64,000 bases of DNA from JALOLG01 sp963776935 (GCA_963776935.1 CAVZOP010000002.1:1-64000); one strand, 5' to 3'. Numbered from the stretch's first letter, positions 1 to 8,789 are shown. Numbers and translations are program-made. The notes: generated by a model not told the origin, from the sequence alone.

Positions 1-1
1 T

Positions 2-328
2 GTGTTGTCGACGGGCCGCTATGTTCGGGCTGGTGCCGAGAACGAGCGCTCGTTGCAGCAGTCCGTCTTCGATCGCCTGCAATTGGATCCGTCGCTCTTG
101 CTGGCGGGTATCGGCCGCGGAATCGCCATGGGCCTCGACGACCGCGGTGCGATGCTGGTCCCATTGATCGATCCAGGCTCGGGCAGTGGTTCGAAACTCG
201 TCTCATCGCTTGTGATCGGCGCTCTGATCGCGCTTCGTTTCCAACTCAGCCCTCGTGTGATCGCGTTGATCATGGCCTTCGGCGGTGGCGTCCTGATCAG
301 CGCCGTTGCGTTCGACCTCGTGGAGTAA
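2..328 (+). pseudogene. Truncated ZIP-family metal permease remnant
   Basis: The frame is open from the window edge and ends in two hydrophobic stretches (about residues 63-79 and 85-104). The second ends AFGGGVLISAVAFDLVE, which matches the N-terminal helices of ZIP-type metal transporters as I know them. Family members continue with several more helices, but a TAA follows DLVE directly. Reading past it in frame gives AVTKSSGKGQT and no further stop until about 477, so a GAA-to-TAA change in a decaying gene is possible (inference). The residues before about 50 do not look like this family, so the start is uncertain. An IS481-type element lies 430 bp downstream, which fits a region in decay. 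Confidence 0.5.
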
Positions 329-760
329 GCCGTCACGAAGTCGTCCGGCAAGGGGCAGACGGACCGCACGCTGACTGTTGACAGCCTCGTCGGTAACAAG
401 CGTGGGCGGAGTTGCGCGGCAAGCCCGACCGGCCGCCGTCGACCAACGGACCGCGAGCCGCACACGTACCAGGAGTAGGGAGCGGAAGTGCGTTGGATCG
501 TCGAGTCCGGCGAAGCCGTACTGAGGACGGTCCTCGGCAGCGTCGAACTCGACGCAATGTGCGGCGGCAATACCGCCCTCGAGCCGGCGAGCGGATCGTG
601 CCGAGCTGGCGGGCTGGGCTCACCTGTCGATCCCTGTCTCGCTCTGTCGTAGGCGGCGGGGTGCCACGACCATGAGGCAGGCTCGACGGTGTTACCTCGG
701 GCGCCGATCTCCAACCTGATCGGGAAACCGGGGCACGTGGCGTTCGACGATTGACCCCGA
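329..760. other. Intergenic stretch, no convincing gene
   Basis: I see no frame here with a plausible start, ribosome binding site and protein-like composition; the open frames are Arg-rich shadows. The first 150 bases may be decayed ZIP permease sequence continuing from upstream (weak inference). The stretch ends at the left inverted repeat of the IS element. Confidence 0.4.
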
Positions 761-787
761 TGTGCAACTGACGGAGGCCGGTTACAT
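761..787 (+). repeat. IS481 left inverted repeat
   Basis: This is the left terminal repeat. It overlaps the transposase stop codon (782-784) and pairs with the reverse complement of 1743-1769, identical over a 12-base core and at most flanking positions. Confidence 0.65.
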
Positions 788-1714
788 CCGGGTCCGGGTT
801 GTCTTCTGTCGTAGTCGTTCGTAGGGGGTTTGTCCACCGAGAGCGCCGTGGGGTCGGTGGAAGTTGTAGAAGTCCTCCCACTCCTGGAGCTTGTCGTTGA
901 ACACGTTGGCATCGTCGATGACGATCCCGTGGTCGAGCATTCGGTAGAACTCCTCGGCGTCGGTGCGGTGTGAGCGCTCCACTTTTCCGTTCAAGCGAGG
1001 TGTGGCGGGCTTGATGTAGACGTGGCGGATGCCGCGGTCGAGCACGTGCCAGTGGAATTTGGATTGGAACTCGGCGCCGTTGTCGGTCTGGATCGACTCG
1101 ACCTGGAACGGGAGCTTCTCGAGCACATGGTCGAGGAACTGGATTGCCGTGGCTTGGTTGTTGCGTGGGTAGATCCGCAGCACCCGGAGCCGTGTGCAGT
1201 CGTCGATCGCGGTGTACTGGTAGTACTTCTTGGCTCGGGCGCCGGCGATCGGTTCGATGAACTTGACGTCGATCTGAACCTGATGACCGGGCAGCGGTTT
1301 CTCGTATCGCTTCCAGCGTCGATCGTGAGCCTTGTGGCGTTGGTTGGCGGGCAGCCGGTTCAAGTCGAGGCGGTTGAGGATTCGCCACACCCCAGAGCTC
1401 GAGATCGAGATGTCGTGGTAGCGGGCCAAGTACATCGAGATCTTCGAGGGGCCGAAGTGATAGTGCTGGCGCAGGTAGACGATCTTGCCGACGACGTCGG
1501 TTCGGGTTGCTCCCGGGCTGTGGTGAGGCCGGCTCGATCGATCACGCAGACCGTCGAGACCCTCATCGTCATAGCGACGCTTCCAGGTGTAGAAGCACTG
1601 CCGGCTGATGCCGTAATAGCGGCATGTTCGAGCGACGTTGCCGGTCACCTCCTCAGAGTGACGCAAGATCGCCAACCGCCGCTGAGCTTGCCGTGTGAGC
1701 TGTTGTTCGGTCAT
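782..1714 (-). CDS. IS481-family DDE transposase
   Basis: Catalyses cut or copy transposition of its own element. The N-terminal part (about residues 10-60) is a helix-turn-helix with the wording typical of IS481/IS3 proteins (YYGISRQCFYTWKRRY). The rve/integrase core follows, with likely DDE residues in VQIDVKFIEP, IQTDNGAEFQ and GKVERSHRTDAEEF. The C-terminus has the family's YNFHRPHGALGGQTPYERL ending. At 310 residues it is full length. The start lies about 30 bp inside the right repeat and a GAAGGAG-like signal sits just upstream. No frameshift is present, so it is probably functional. Confidence 0.93.
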   Translation of the reverse strand: MTEQQLTRQAQRRLAILRHSEEVTGNVARTCRYYGISRQCFYTWKRRYDDEGLDGLRDRSSRPHHSPGATRTDVVGKIVYLRQHYHFGPSKISMYLARYHDISISSSGVWRILNRLDLNRLPANQRHKAHDRRWKRYEKPLPGHQVQIDVKFIEPIAGARAKKYYQYTAIDDCTRLRVLRIYPRNNQATAIQFLDHVLEKLPFQVESIQTDNGAEFQSKFHWHVLDRGIRHVYIKPATPRLNGKVERSHRTDAEEFYRMLDHGIVIDDANVFNDKLQEWEDFYNFHRPHGALGGQTPYERLRQKTTRTRM

Positions 1715-1742
1715 CAGGACTCCTTCTCAAAGAAGGACCCGA

Positions 1743-1769
1743 GTGTCAACAACCTCCGTCAGTTTCAGA
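1743..1769 (-). repeat. IS481 right inverted repeat
   Basis: This is the right terminal repeat, read inward on the minus strand, and it contains the same AACTGACGGAGG core as the left end. Confidence 0.65.
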
Positions 1770-2118
1770 GAACGCGTGACCCCAGGTCAGGCCGGATTTC
1801 CTGGGTGACACATGCGGACTGGAGTGACCGTTGTTGACCGGTGTGACACGCCCTTTCCACGCCCCACACGCCCTTTTCACGCCCTCGACTGGCGGCACCA
1901 CTCACGGTCCACGAGCCCGAGGACTCAATCCGACTCGCTCGATCCATGAAACGATTCTGTGCTCGTGACGTCACGGACGACATCACGAGCCTTCTGCCTC
2001 GAGCCTGTCGAAGCGTCCCCGACCGGCACAGTCCGTCGGAACGACGTGATCGGTCGAGGTTGGCGGGGTGTCCCGGGTGCTGGCGGCCGCGGGAGCGTGT
2101 GCTGTCCGGCGCTGGAGG
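1770..2118. other. Intergenic stretch with hairpin and short repeats
   Basis: No gene is supported here. It holds a 12-base motif ACCCCAGGTCAG (1779-1790) and a 21-base motif (1867-1887), both of which recur at 6.2 kb on the far side of the methyltransferase/regulator pair. A 12-bp hairpin with one mismatch (1961-1972 with 1979-1990, 6-base loop) lies 130 bp beyond the methyltransferase stop and could end its transcript, but it has no T tract. Confidence 0.5.
1867..1887 (+). repeat. 21-bp direct repeat, left copy
   Basis: This stretch (CACGCCC, TTTT, CACGCCCTCG in order) is identical to 6174-6194 in the same orientation. The two copies bracket the methyltransferase and cyclase/LuxR genes. 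Confidence 0.7.
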
Positions 2119-2988
2119 TCAGGGGCTGTTGGCGGCGGTCACGCACACCGCGGTGCAGGGCAGCCGGACGGCACCGTTGCGGTCGCTGAACGGTGCCCAT
2201 GCCTCAGTCACGCGTTCCCAGATCTGTGCCTGGACGTCGGCTGGCTGGTCGGCGACCAACTCGGTGATCGGCGGCGCGACGTCGCGGAACCATTGCGTGC
2301 AGGCCTCGCGTGAGGGCGTCTCGTAGACGGCCACCGCCGTGTCGACACGAACGTCGGTGAACCCCGCAGCGGTGACAAGGCCGGCGAGGACCCCGTCCTC
2401 GCCGAGTGCGAAGGGGCCGGGGCCCGGAGGTGGCGGATCGATCACTCCCATCTCGATCATCACGCCGACTGGCCGTGAGAACGCCACACGATCAGGGGTC
2501 GCCCACACTGCGATGGCGAGCCGACCGTTGGGGCGGAGCGCGGCGCGCAGGCGGCGCAAGGTCGCCAGTGGGTCGGACACGTACATGAGCGCGGCCCGGC
2601 TGAGCACGGCGTCGAACGCGTCGTCCGGGAGTTGATGGCTCTCGATGTCGGCCTCGACGAACGTCACGTTCGTCAAGCCGGCGTGGCGGGCGCGGCGCTC
2701 GGCGAATCCGAGCATGTCGCCTGAGATGTCGAGGCAGGTGACGCTCCCGGATGGACCGACTGCGGCGGCCGCGCTCAGGCCGGGCTCGCCGTAGCCGGCG
2801 CCGACGTCGAGCACGGTGTCACCTGGCCTCAGGTTGGCCTGTTCGAGCAGAACGGCGGTGACGGCGCGACCTGCGCCGGGTGCTTCGGTCGTTTCGAACC
2901 ACCGTTCCCAGCCTGGGGCCGCCATCGTCCACTCTCGGCGTACGCCGGCTTTGTAGTCCGGGTCGGGTCGGATATCGGTCTCGCGCAT
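2119..2988 (-). CDS. Class I SAM-dependent methyltransferase
   Basis: Transfers a methyl group from S-adenosylmethionine to an unidentified small-molecule substrate in the cytosol. Motif I is VLDVGAGYGEPG (about residues 59-70); the acidic end of strand 2 is CLDIS and motif II follows in VLSRAALMYV, the UbiE/COQ5-like arrangement (known family). The chosen ATG has a strong GGAGG 7 bp upstream (2996-3000), so the in-frame extension to 3108 is rejected. The product is 289 residues. The cyclase/LuxR gene ends about 70 bp upstream on the same strand, so the two may be cotranscribed and the methyltransferase may be a target or partner of that regulator (inference). Confidence 0.85.
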   Translation of the reverse strand: MRETDIRPDPDYKAGVRREWTMAAPGWERWFETTEAPGAGRAVTAVLLEQANLRPGDTVLDVGAGYGEPGLSAAAAVGPSGSVTCLDISGDMLGFAERRARHAGLTNVTFVEADIESHQLPDDAFDAVLSRAALMYVSDPLATLRRLRAALRPNGRLAIAVWATPDRVAFSRPVGVMIEMGVIDPPPPGPGPFALGEDGVLAGLVTAAGFTDVRVDTAVAVYETPSREACTQWFRDVAPPITELVADQPADVQAQIWERVTEAWAPFSDRNGAVRLPCTAVCVTAANSP

Positions 2989-3056
2989 GGTCGATCCTCC
3001 TGTCGAGCTGTTGGTTCGACCGTAAGGAGCGAAGAAGCGACTGAAAATCGCTGAGA

Positions 3057-5276
3057 TCAGGTACTCGCCGCTGTACCTGATCTCGTTGCGGGCTGACCGG
3101 CGTACCACGTCGCGATCTCCGCACGGCTGGCCGCACCCAGACGCTCGAGGATGTTCCGGACATGCGTCTCGGCGGTATACCGGCTGATCCCCAGGCGGAT
3201 GGCGATCTGCTTGTTGGTGAACCCGCGCGCAACGAGTCCAGCAACCTCGTGCTGCCGCGCCGTGAGGTCTGCGGCGTCGACGGCGAGGTCGGTGGCTTGG
3301 TTCGAGCGCGTGTCGGCGTGAAGTTCGATTCGTTCGAGCGCCTCGGTCACGGCCGCGCCGCCATCGAGTGTTGCCCCTGCTGTCTCGTGTCGAGCGCGTG
3401 CGGTGGGCTCGAGGTTGTTGCTCAGAAGGTTCTCGAGGACGTCGAGTCGGCTCGGGGGAACGAACGGCAGTGGGTGCTCACCGATGGCGCCGGCGAGACG
3501 AGCTGCCGCCTCCGAGTCGCCCAACGAGGCGAAGCCAATCGCGATCGCGTGGAGGACCGTCCACACCCGCGTGTCTCCGCGAAGTAGCCAATCGCGCAAC
3601 GGAGCGCGGAGCAGCAGGAGCCCGTCGAGCGGCGTGCCGGCGCGGATCTGCTCGCAGCCCAACTCAATCGCAGCGTGGTTGCGCAACAGGTAGCTGTGAC
3701 ACTCCTGCGCCGCCTCCCAGAAGAGCTCGCGTAATTCGTCGTTGCCCTCGGGCGCGAGCGGGGCTGCGCAGCTGTACGCCAGCGCGATCAAGGTCCGATT
3801 GCCGAGCCGCTCGGCTCGATCAAGCGCCTCCGCGAAGCGACCGGTGTACGCGAGGACCCAGATCTGGCGATGCAGGTCGTCGCTCTCGAGCGCGGACGTG
3901 ACGCTCCGTTCGAGGAACTCGTCGCTGACCGCCAGCTCTCCGCCCGAGAGCATGGTGTGGATCGCGGCGGCGCTGACGAAGCCATCGTCGCTGGAGCCCG
4001 CCACGATGGCGTCCACGCCGCGGCGGAGCCATGTCGCTGCGGCGTCGAACTCGCCGCGCGAAGTAGCGCCCCACGCCGCGATGGCGCAGACCGACGCGGT
4101 GAACGGTCCGTTGTGATCCGGTGCAAGCGCTCGAGCGATGGGTGCCCACTCGTAGCCCGGAACGACATCGAACTGGCATCCGATGGGCCCGAAGGCAGCA
4201 ACGACGAACCGCTCTGCTTCATCGACACGACCGACTTCGGCAAGGTGCTCGAAGGCGGCGCGCAGGTTCGGCAGGTCCCGCATGGCCATGGGCCAAGCCA
4301 CCTGGTCGTGGCCGGCTCGCCACATCGCGCCGAGGCGGTCCATCAGTCCGAGGTACCAGTCCGTGTGCCTGGCACGAGTCGCATCCGTATCGTCGCGGCC
4401 AGCGAGCTTCTCCGCGCCCAGTTGACGGACGGGCTCGAGCAGGCGGAACCGAGTCTCACCCGCACCGTCGACTGGTACCAGGAGTGACCGGGACACCAGG
4501 AGGTCGATGATGTCGACGGCCTCGTCACCCATGGCATCGGCCGTGCCCGCGACCGGAGCGACCGCGTCGAGAGCGAACGATCCGGCGAAGATCGACAAGC
4601 GCGCGAGGACGACTTGCTCGGCGTCGTTGAGCATGTCGTAGGACCACTCCAGGGTCGCCCGTAGCGTTCGGTGGCGCTCGGCGGTGGCGCGTTTGCCGCC
4701 CGTCAGGAGCCGGAACATGTCGTCGAGGCGGCCGGCGATCTCCGCAGGTCGCAGGGACCGTGTTCTCGCCGCGGCGAGCTCGAGGGCCAGGGGGATGCCG
4801 TCGAGCCTGCGGCAGATCTGCATCACGTCGTCTGCGTCGCCGACGGGGTCAAGGGCACCTCCCGCCTCCTCCGCACGCAGCTGGAACAGCGCCACAGCCG
4901 ACCCGTTGATCTCGAGCGACAACGGCTGCACACGGCGGACGCGCTCACCGTCGATGTCGAGCGGCTCGCGCGACGTTGCGAGCACACGCAGCTTCGGACA
5001 CGACGTTGACATGGCCGCAGCAACCGTGGCCACGGCTTCGAGAAGGTGCTCACAGTTGTCGAGGATCAACAGCGCATCGCGAAACCGAAGCCCGTCGAGA
5101 AGGGCACCGAAATCGCCGGCCGTGCGAGCCTCGATCCCCAGGAGTCCGAGGAGAGCCGGCACCAGAGCGTCTGGTCGATCGATCGTGTCGAGCGCCGCGA
5201 GCCACACGCCGTCATCGTGCTGCGGGCTGGAGCCGGTGACCCACCGCCAGCGCCAACCGCGTCTTGCCGATTCCAC
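3057..5276 (-). CDS. NB-ARC/TPR/LuxR-type regulator (C-terminal part of a frameshifted cyclase fusion)
   Basis: This 739-residue frame carries the ATPase core after the P-loop (LLILDNCEHLLEA Walker B, LRVLATSREPL, GIPLALELAAAR), a helical repeat region, and a C-terminal LuxR helix-turn-helix (LTARQHEVAGLVARGFTNKQIA and TAETHVRNILERLG). It is in the same frame as the cyclase domain encoded at 5307-5963. Between them the frame has two stops, while the alternate frame encodes the missing TLTGVGGIGKTRLALAVGHRL P-loop. The likely original is one protein of about 968 residues, broken by a one-base loss near 5316 and a one-base gain near 5236. Such fusions are known actinobacterial transcription regulators; the signal sensed is unknown. 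Confidence 0.82.
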   Translation of the reverse strand: MESARRGWRWRWVTGSSPQHDDGVWLAALDTIDRPDALVPALLGLLGIEARTAGDFGALLDGLRFRDALLILDNCEHLLEAVATVAAAMSTSCPKLRVLATSREPLDIDGERVRRVQPLSLEINGSAVALFQLRAEEAGGALDPVGDADDVMQICRRLDGIPLALELAAARTRSLRPAEIAGRLDDMFRLLTGGKRATAERHRTLRATLEWSYDMLNDAEQVVLARLSIFAGSFALDAVAPVAGTADAMGDEAVDIIDLLVSRSLLVPVDGAGETRFRLLEPVRQLGAEKLAGRDDTDATRARHTDWYLGLMDRLGAMWRAGHDQVAWPMAMRDLPNLRAAFEHLAEVGRVDEAERFVVAAFGPIGCQFDVVPGYEWAPIARALAPDHNGPFTASVCAIAAWGATSRGEFDAAATWLRRGVDAIVAGSSDDGFVSAAAIHTMLSGGELAVSDEFLERSVTSALESDDLHRQIWVLAYTGRFAEALDRAERLGNRTLIALAYSCAAPLAPEGNDELRELFWEAAQECHSYLLRNHAAIELGCEQIRAGTPLDGLLLLRAPLRDWLLRGDTRVWTVLHAIAIGFASLGDSEAAARLAGAIGEHPLPFVPPSRLDVLENLLSNNLEPTARARHETAGATLDGGAAVTEALERIELHADTRSNQATDLAVDAADLTARQHEVAGLVARGFTNKQIAIRLGISRYTAETHVRNILERLGAASRAEIATWYAGQPATRSGTAAST

Positions 5277-5306
5277 CCACGCCCGTGAGCGTCACGACGC
5301 GCGACG

Positions 5307-5963
5307 TCACCAGGTCGGCGACAATGCGTCGATGTCCTCGTCGCGGCCTACGAGCGAGGCAGACACGGCAGGGAGGTTCCCAGCTCGCACGCTGCCCGCT
5401 CGTGGCGGTCGGGGATCACTACCAAACTCGGACGACTCCACTCGGTACAGGCGAACAGGGTCGAGTACGTCGCGGAGTTCGTGGATCCCGAGGTCGATCC
5501 AGTGACATGAGGTCGCCCCGTCGGGACCGAGCACACCCCGAGTGGACGCACTCACCAGGATCTGGGCGCCGTTGGCGGCGTCCATCACTCGAGCCGCGCG
5601 GTTCACCGCGGCGCCGAAGTAGTCGTCGTCACGTTCGTGCGCCGCGCCGCTGTGGAGACCCATGCGGACTGAGAGCGCAACGTCGTCCGGCCAGGCGACC
5701 TTCGTCAGCGCAACCTGCCCCGCGATCGCGGCCGCGAGCGCCGCCTCCGCACGATCGAACGCAGCGGCGAACCCGTCTCCGCCAGTCGAGAAGATATGAC
5801 CGCCATGGGCGACGATCGTCGCCCGCAGGGTTTCGTCGTGGAGGGCCAGCGCCACCTGCATGGCACCTGAACGCTGCTCCCAGGACGCGGTCGACCTTTC
5901 GATGTCGGTGAACAAGAACGTCACCGTTCCGGACGGCCGGCGATCCACGAATGCCAGTCTCAC
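5307..5963 (-). CDS. Class III adenylate/guanylate cyclase domain (N-terminal part of the same fusion)
   Basis: The frame starts at a GTG and encodes a class III nucleotidyl cyclase domain: VTFLFTDIERSTASWEQ, then FSTGGDGFAAAF, then VRMGLHSGAAHERDDDYFGAAVNRAARVM. The metal-binding aspartates of TDIE and GGDGF are present. It ends in LVGRDEDIDAL, the family's link into the NB-ARC module, and then runs out of frame into SPTW and a stop. Inserting one base after ATTG restores VADLVTSRVVTLTGVGG. Cyclase activity is uncertain, since many of these domains act as sensors only. Read it together with the regulator part downstream. Confidence 0.82.
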   Translation of the reverse strand: MRLAFVDRRPSGTVTFLFTDIERSTASWEQRSGAMQVALALHDETLRATIVAHGGHIFSTGGDGFAAAFDRAEAALAAAIAGQVALTKVAWPDDVALSVRMGLHSGAAHERDDDYFGAAVNRAARVMDAANGAQILVSASTRGVLGPDGATSCHWIDLGIHELRDVLDPVRLYRVESSEFGSDPRPPRAGSVRAGNLPAVSASLVGRDEDIDALSPTW

Positions 5964-6379
5964 ATGGGAAAGACAGCTCGTTCGAGATCCTCAACGACCC
6001 TGATCAGTGAGACAGCCGTGCGCCGTTCGGAACGCGGGATATCGCTCGGTGCCGCGCCCGCTACCGCCGGATGGGGTCACCACGGCCCACTCGCTTGTTT
6101 CGTCGCACAGGTGCGGGGCGCGCCGTGCCCGTTGGGGGACGTTGCCAAGTCGAGAGCCGAGTCGCAGGTCTCGCACGCCCTTTTCACGCCCTCGGTAAAC
6201 TTCGCGTGCGCTGACCTGGTGGTTTTCCGGTGGACGGGGGTTCGTCTCCCGAACATTCCCCCCAGCATCTCGGCCTGCAAAACCCCAGGTCAGCGGGTTT
6301 GTGACGTCGGCAGTCGTGCGCCGCACGGATCACCTCACGCCTTGCAAACACCTGGTAGATAGGCCATTTTCTGACGCGG
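5964..6379. other. Intergenic stretch between regulator and tmRNA
   Basis: No gene is supported here. It contains the second copy of the 21-base repeat (6174-6194) and a second copy of ACCCCAGGTCAG (6282-6293), plus its inverted form CTGACCTGG near 6209. The regulator promoter should lie just past 5963 and the tmRNA terminator just before 6380, but I recognise neither. Confidence 0.45.
6174..6194 (+). repeat. 21-bp direct repeat, right copy
   Basis: Identical to 1867-1887 and in the same orientation; see that entry. Confidence 0.7.
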
Positions 6380-6763
6380 TGGAGCTGGGGGGAATCGAAC
6401 CCCCGTCCATCAGCTCGTGGACGAACCTGCTACGACCATTCCCGCTTCGAGGCTGACGCTGCCTCGCCGGCGGGTCGACTAACCGTCACGAGTGACGGTT
6501 CACGCTCGGTCTTTCCAGAGTGTCAGCCGTCTTTCCGACCGTCAGCGTTCTTTCTCGCCGTCATCCCCCGCTTCTGTTGCCGGGCTGCGGTGGATCGGCC
6601 CCGTGCGACATTTCTGCTCACGATGTCTCTTCGCTCACCTAAAGATCAGGCGGCGAGAGCGAACTGCGTAGGAGCAATTCTTTTTGGTGCCCCGTTTTAC
6701 GAGTCTGAGCAACTCGGGTCGCAAATCCGCCCAGCGTTTCTGACGTCGAAACCAGTCAGCCCC
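6380..6763 (-). ncRNA. ssrA: Transfer-messenger RNA (tmRNA)
   Basis: Rescues stalled ribosomes together with SmpB. The 5' end reads GGGGCTGACTGGTTTCGAC (complement of 6745-6763), and the 3' end has a T-arm around GGTTCGATTCC followed by CAGCTCC, which pairs with GGGGCTG to form the acceptor stem (one G-U). The discriminator A is at 6380 and ACCG follows, so CCA is not fully encoded. The tag frame ends at a TGA at 6646-6648; reading back gives APKRIAPTQFALAA (codons 6649-6690), with the ALAA degron end expected of tmRNA. The resume codon is inferred. smpB lies 1.5 kb away on the same strand. Confidence 0.95.
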
Positions 6764-6837
6764 GTTGGTCGGTACTCGCTCCCCAGTCTAGCGTCCGACC
6801 CTGTTTGACGATCGGTCGATCCGGGAATTGCGGCGCT

Positions 6838-7161
6838 ATGCCCAAGTCGTGGACCAAGAAGCGTGAGCGTCAGTACGAGCACATCAAGGAAGGCGTGCTG
6901 GCGCGTGGCGAATCCGAGGACACCGCGGAAGAGATCGCGGCCCGGACGGTGAACAAGGAGCGTGCCCGCGTCGGCGAGGCCAAGGAGGCGAGCAAGCTGT
7001 CGGTCAACGACATCTCCTCCGGCCGTCGGGGCGGCCTGCGCTCGCACAAGGGTGCCGGCGGGCGAACCAAAGCCCAGCTCTACGAAGAGGCCAAGGACAA
7101 GAACATCGAGGGCCGGTCGAAGATGACCAAGGCCCAGCTCCAGCGCGCCGTCGGCCGCTGA
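6838..7161 (+). CDS. Small basic Rho_N/plasmid-stabilisation-like protein
   Basis: A 107-residue, strongly charged protein (MPKSWTKKRERQYEHIKEG...). It resembles proteins labelled plasmid stabilisation or Rho-termination-factor-like. The C-terminal 35 residues (TKAQLYEEAKDKNIEGRSKM, then TKAQLQRAVGR) look like a Rho_N/SAP-type nucleic-acid-binding helix pair. The ATG was chosen because the 11 codons before it do not resemble the family. The gene stands alone, about 75 bp past the tmRNA 5' end and divergent from it. It ends just before palindrome A1. The function is not established; a stress or DNA-binding role is only inference. Confidence 0.75.
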   Translation: MPKSWTKKRERQYEHIKEGVLARGESEDTAEEIAARTVNKERARVGEAKEASKLSVNDISSGRRGGLRSHKGAGGRTKAQLYEEAKDKNIEGRSKMTKAQLQRAVGR

Positions 7162-7177
7162 CCGGATCGCCCTGGGG

Positions 7178-7226
7178 GTTCTGTCTGCTTCAGACGGCGC
7201 CACGCGCCGTCTGAAGCAGACAGGTC
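7178..7226. repeat. 49-bp palindromic element, family A copy 1
   Basis: Two perfect 20-bp arms (7181-7200 and 7204-7223) enclose a 3-base loop. The arms begin CTGTCTGCTTCAGA, as in five other 49-bp copies in this window. It lies between convergent genes, so it may also act as a terminator in both directions. This is the most perfect copy. Confidence 0.85.
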
Positions 7227-7236
7227 GGGGGGAAGA

Positions 7237-8206
7237 TCAGAGGTAGAAGCCGACGACGTCGATGACGACGTGGGTCGAACCGGCCTGGTCGCCGCAGAAC
7301 ACTCTCACCTGACGGCTCCCGTCGATCCCGACCACCGAGGCGTTGGCGAGGTCGATCCGTCCCGGGAAGTTGATCGTCGACCCGAGCGCCGACGGGGCGT
7401 CGCCCGGCGTGACGGACAGGAAGTTGGCGCCGGTGGTACCCGTGACGGTGACGTTGTAGGCGATCGCCGTCGCCCCCGCTGGAACGACGTCCGGGGTGGA
7501 CACCGCCCCCGTCTCGTCGAGTCCATCCTTCACGGCGATGACGCGGCTCGTGTTCGGCGCCAGCACACCGCCGCTCTTGCGGCTGTCGTAGACGCGGGCG
7601 GGGTTGATCGAGCGGAACGGACGAGTCGGCGGCACGTATGCGATCCGTCCTCCCCACACCTCAGCCGTGTTGAGGATGAGCTGGATCTCGTAGGCGAACG
7701 CCAAGTTGTCGATGACGAGGTCGGCTTCGAGAACTGCGACGGTGAACGTGTTCCCGGCAACCGTGATCGGCCCGACGACGTCGAGGTACGTCTTCGTCGA
7801 CCCGTCGTACCGCGTGAGCTGAACCCTCGGCCCGGCCGACTTCGGCTCGATCGGCAACTCGACCCGTTTGACGATGCTCCCGTGCGGAAGGTGGATCGGA
7901 GCTCGCACGAACGGGTTCGCACCCGAGGTCGACAGGCCGCCGCCGGGCACGTGGTTGAGAGGCGTCGCCGCGTAGTACGGCCGCCAGTCGGCGGGGTGGA
8001 CGGACACGTACTCGAGCGTCGGATCGGCCGCCGGGAACGACTCGGCGACGTCCGAGCGCGAGGCCAACGGCGAAGTCGGAGCCCCATCGTTGGGACCGCC
8101 TGACCCGGGAGCGGCCTCCACCGATGCTGCAGCCGGCAACGGCTCCGATCGTGACGGCGCCGGCTCCGGCGAACAATCCGCGGCGTCCGACGCGTGGCGA
8201 ACTCAT
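7237..8206 (-). CDS. Secreted Tat-signal protein with actinobacterial C-terminal surface domain (frameshifted)
   Basis: The best start is the ATG at 8206, preceded by a clear GGGAGG, and it encodes a twin-arginine-type signal (VGRRGLFAGAGAVTIGAVAG). Near 8130 the frame changes, and the rest (about 300 residues, ending VVIDVVGFYL) continues in another frame; one or two bases appear lost or gained there. The last 120 residues (PARVYDSR, VPAGATAIAYNVTVTG, STINFPGR, STHVVIDVVGFY) match a domain common at the C-terminus of extracellular actinobacterial proteins (known). The middle, with TLEYVSVHPADWRPYY, I do not recognise. The protein is probably exported and cell-wall associated. Confidence 0.75.
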
Positions 8207-8277
8207 GTGTTGCGACCTCCCTGTGCCCGCCGGGGTCTGCTCGGGAGGATACGCGGCAGCGACTCGCGACCCGCGGA

Positions 8278-8754
8278 TCAGTCCATTCCCTTGCGTGTGC
8301 GACCGAGAGCGCGTTCGATCTCGCGATTGGAATCGCGCTCGGCCATCGCTTGTCGCTTGTCGCCCTTGGTTCGACCCTTGGCGATGCCGAGCTCGACCTT
8401 GGCGCGGCCCTCCTTGAAGTAGAGCGAGAGCGGGACGAGCGCGACACGCTCCTGGTCGACCCTTGACTTCAAGCGATCGATCTCGCCCCGGTTGAGCAGC
8501 AACTTGCGGGGGCGATCGGGATCGTGGGCGCCGACGCCGACGGCGAACTGGTAGGGCGCGATATGAACGCCCTCCATCCATATCTCACCGCCGCGCAACC
8601 GGGCGTAGGCATCGGTGAGCTGCACGTGCCCGGTTCGCAGGCTCTTGACCTCGCTGCCGCTCAGCACCAACCCGGCCTCGATGACGTCGAGGATCGTGTA
8701 GTCGCGGCGCGCCTTGCGATTGCTGGCGATGAGCTTGGTACCGGACGGGCGCAT
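8278..8754 (-). CDS. smpB: SsrA-binding protein SmpB
   Basis: Binds tmRNA and delivers it to stalled ribosomes. The 158-residue product has the family's oligonucleotide-binding barrel (NRKARRDYTILDVIEAGLVL, GSEVKSLRTGHVQLTDAYA, WMEGVHIAPY) and ends in a basic C-terminal tail (KGDKRQAMAERDSNREIERALGR broken by short acidic stretches) that reads the decoding centre in the family. The ATG start gives the usual length. It sits 70 bp upstream of the secreted-protein gene on the same strand and near ssrA, the common bacterial arrangement. Confidence 0.96.
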   Translation of the reverse strand: MRPSGTKLIASNRKARRDYTILDVIEAGLVLSGSEVKSLRTGHVQLTDAYARLRGGEIWMEGVHIAPYQFAVGVGAHDPDRPRKLLLNRGEIDRLKSRVDQERVALVPLSLYFKEGRAKVELGIAKGRTKGDKRQAMAERDSNREIERALGRTRKGMD

Positions 8755-8789
8755 GGGACGATCGAGGCTACCGGTAGGGTTCGCGGCCG

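Larger units (their letters stand above)
761..1769 (-). mobile_element. IS481-family insertion sequence
   Basis: A single transposase gene is enclosed by imperfect inverted repeats of about 27 bp (761-787 and 1743-1769) that share the core AACTGACGGAGG. The overall length of about 1.0 kb suits IS481-family elements. I could not identify a clear target duplication outside the repeats, so the exact outer ends may be off by a few bases. The element appears intact: the transposase has no stop or shift. Confidence 0.8.

Noticed and set aside
412..675. Small gene between the ZIP remnant and the IS element
   Set aside because: The frame is Arg/Pro-rich, has no ribosome site and resembles no protein I know.
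7178..7226. Family A copies as ordinary intrinsic terminators
   Set aside because: Copies 2 and 3 lie in a divergent gap where no transcript ends, and none is followed by a T tract; a terminator effect in convergent gaps remains possible.
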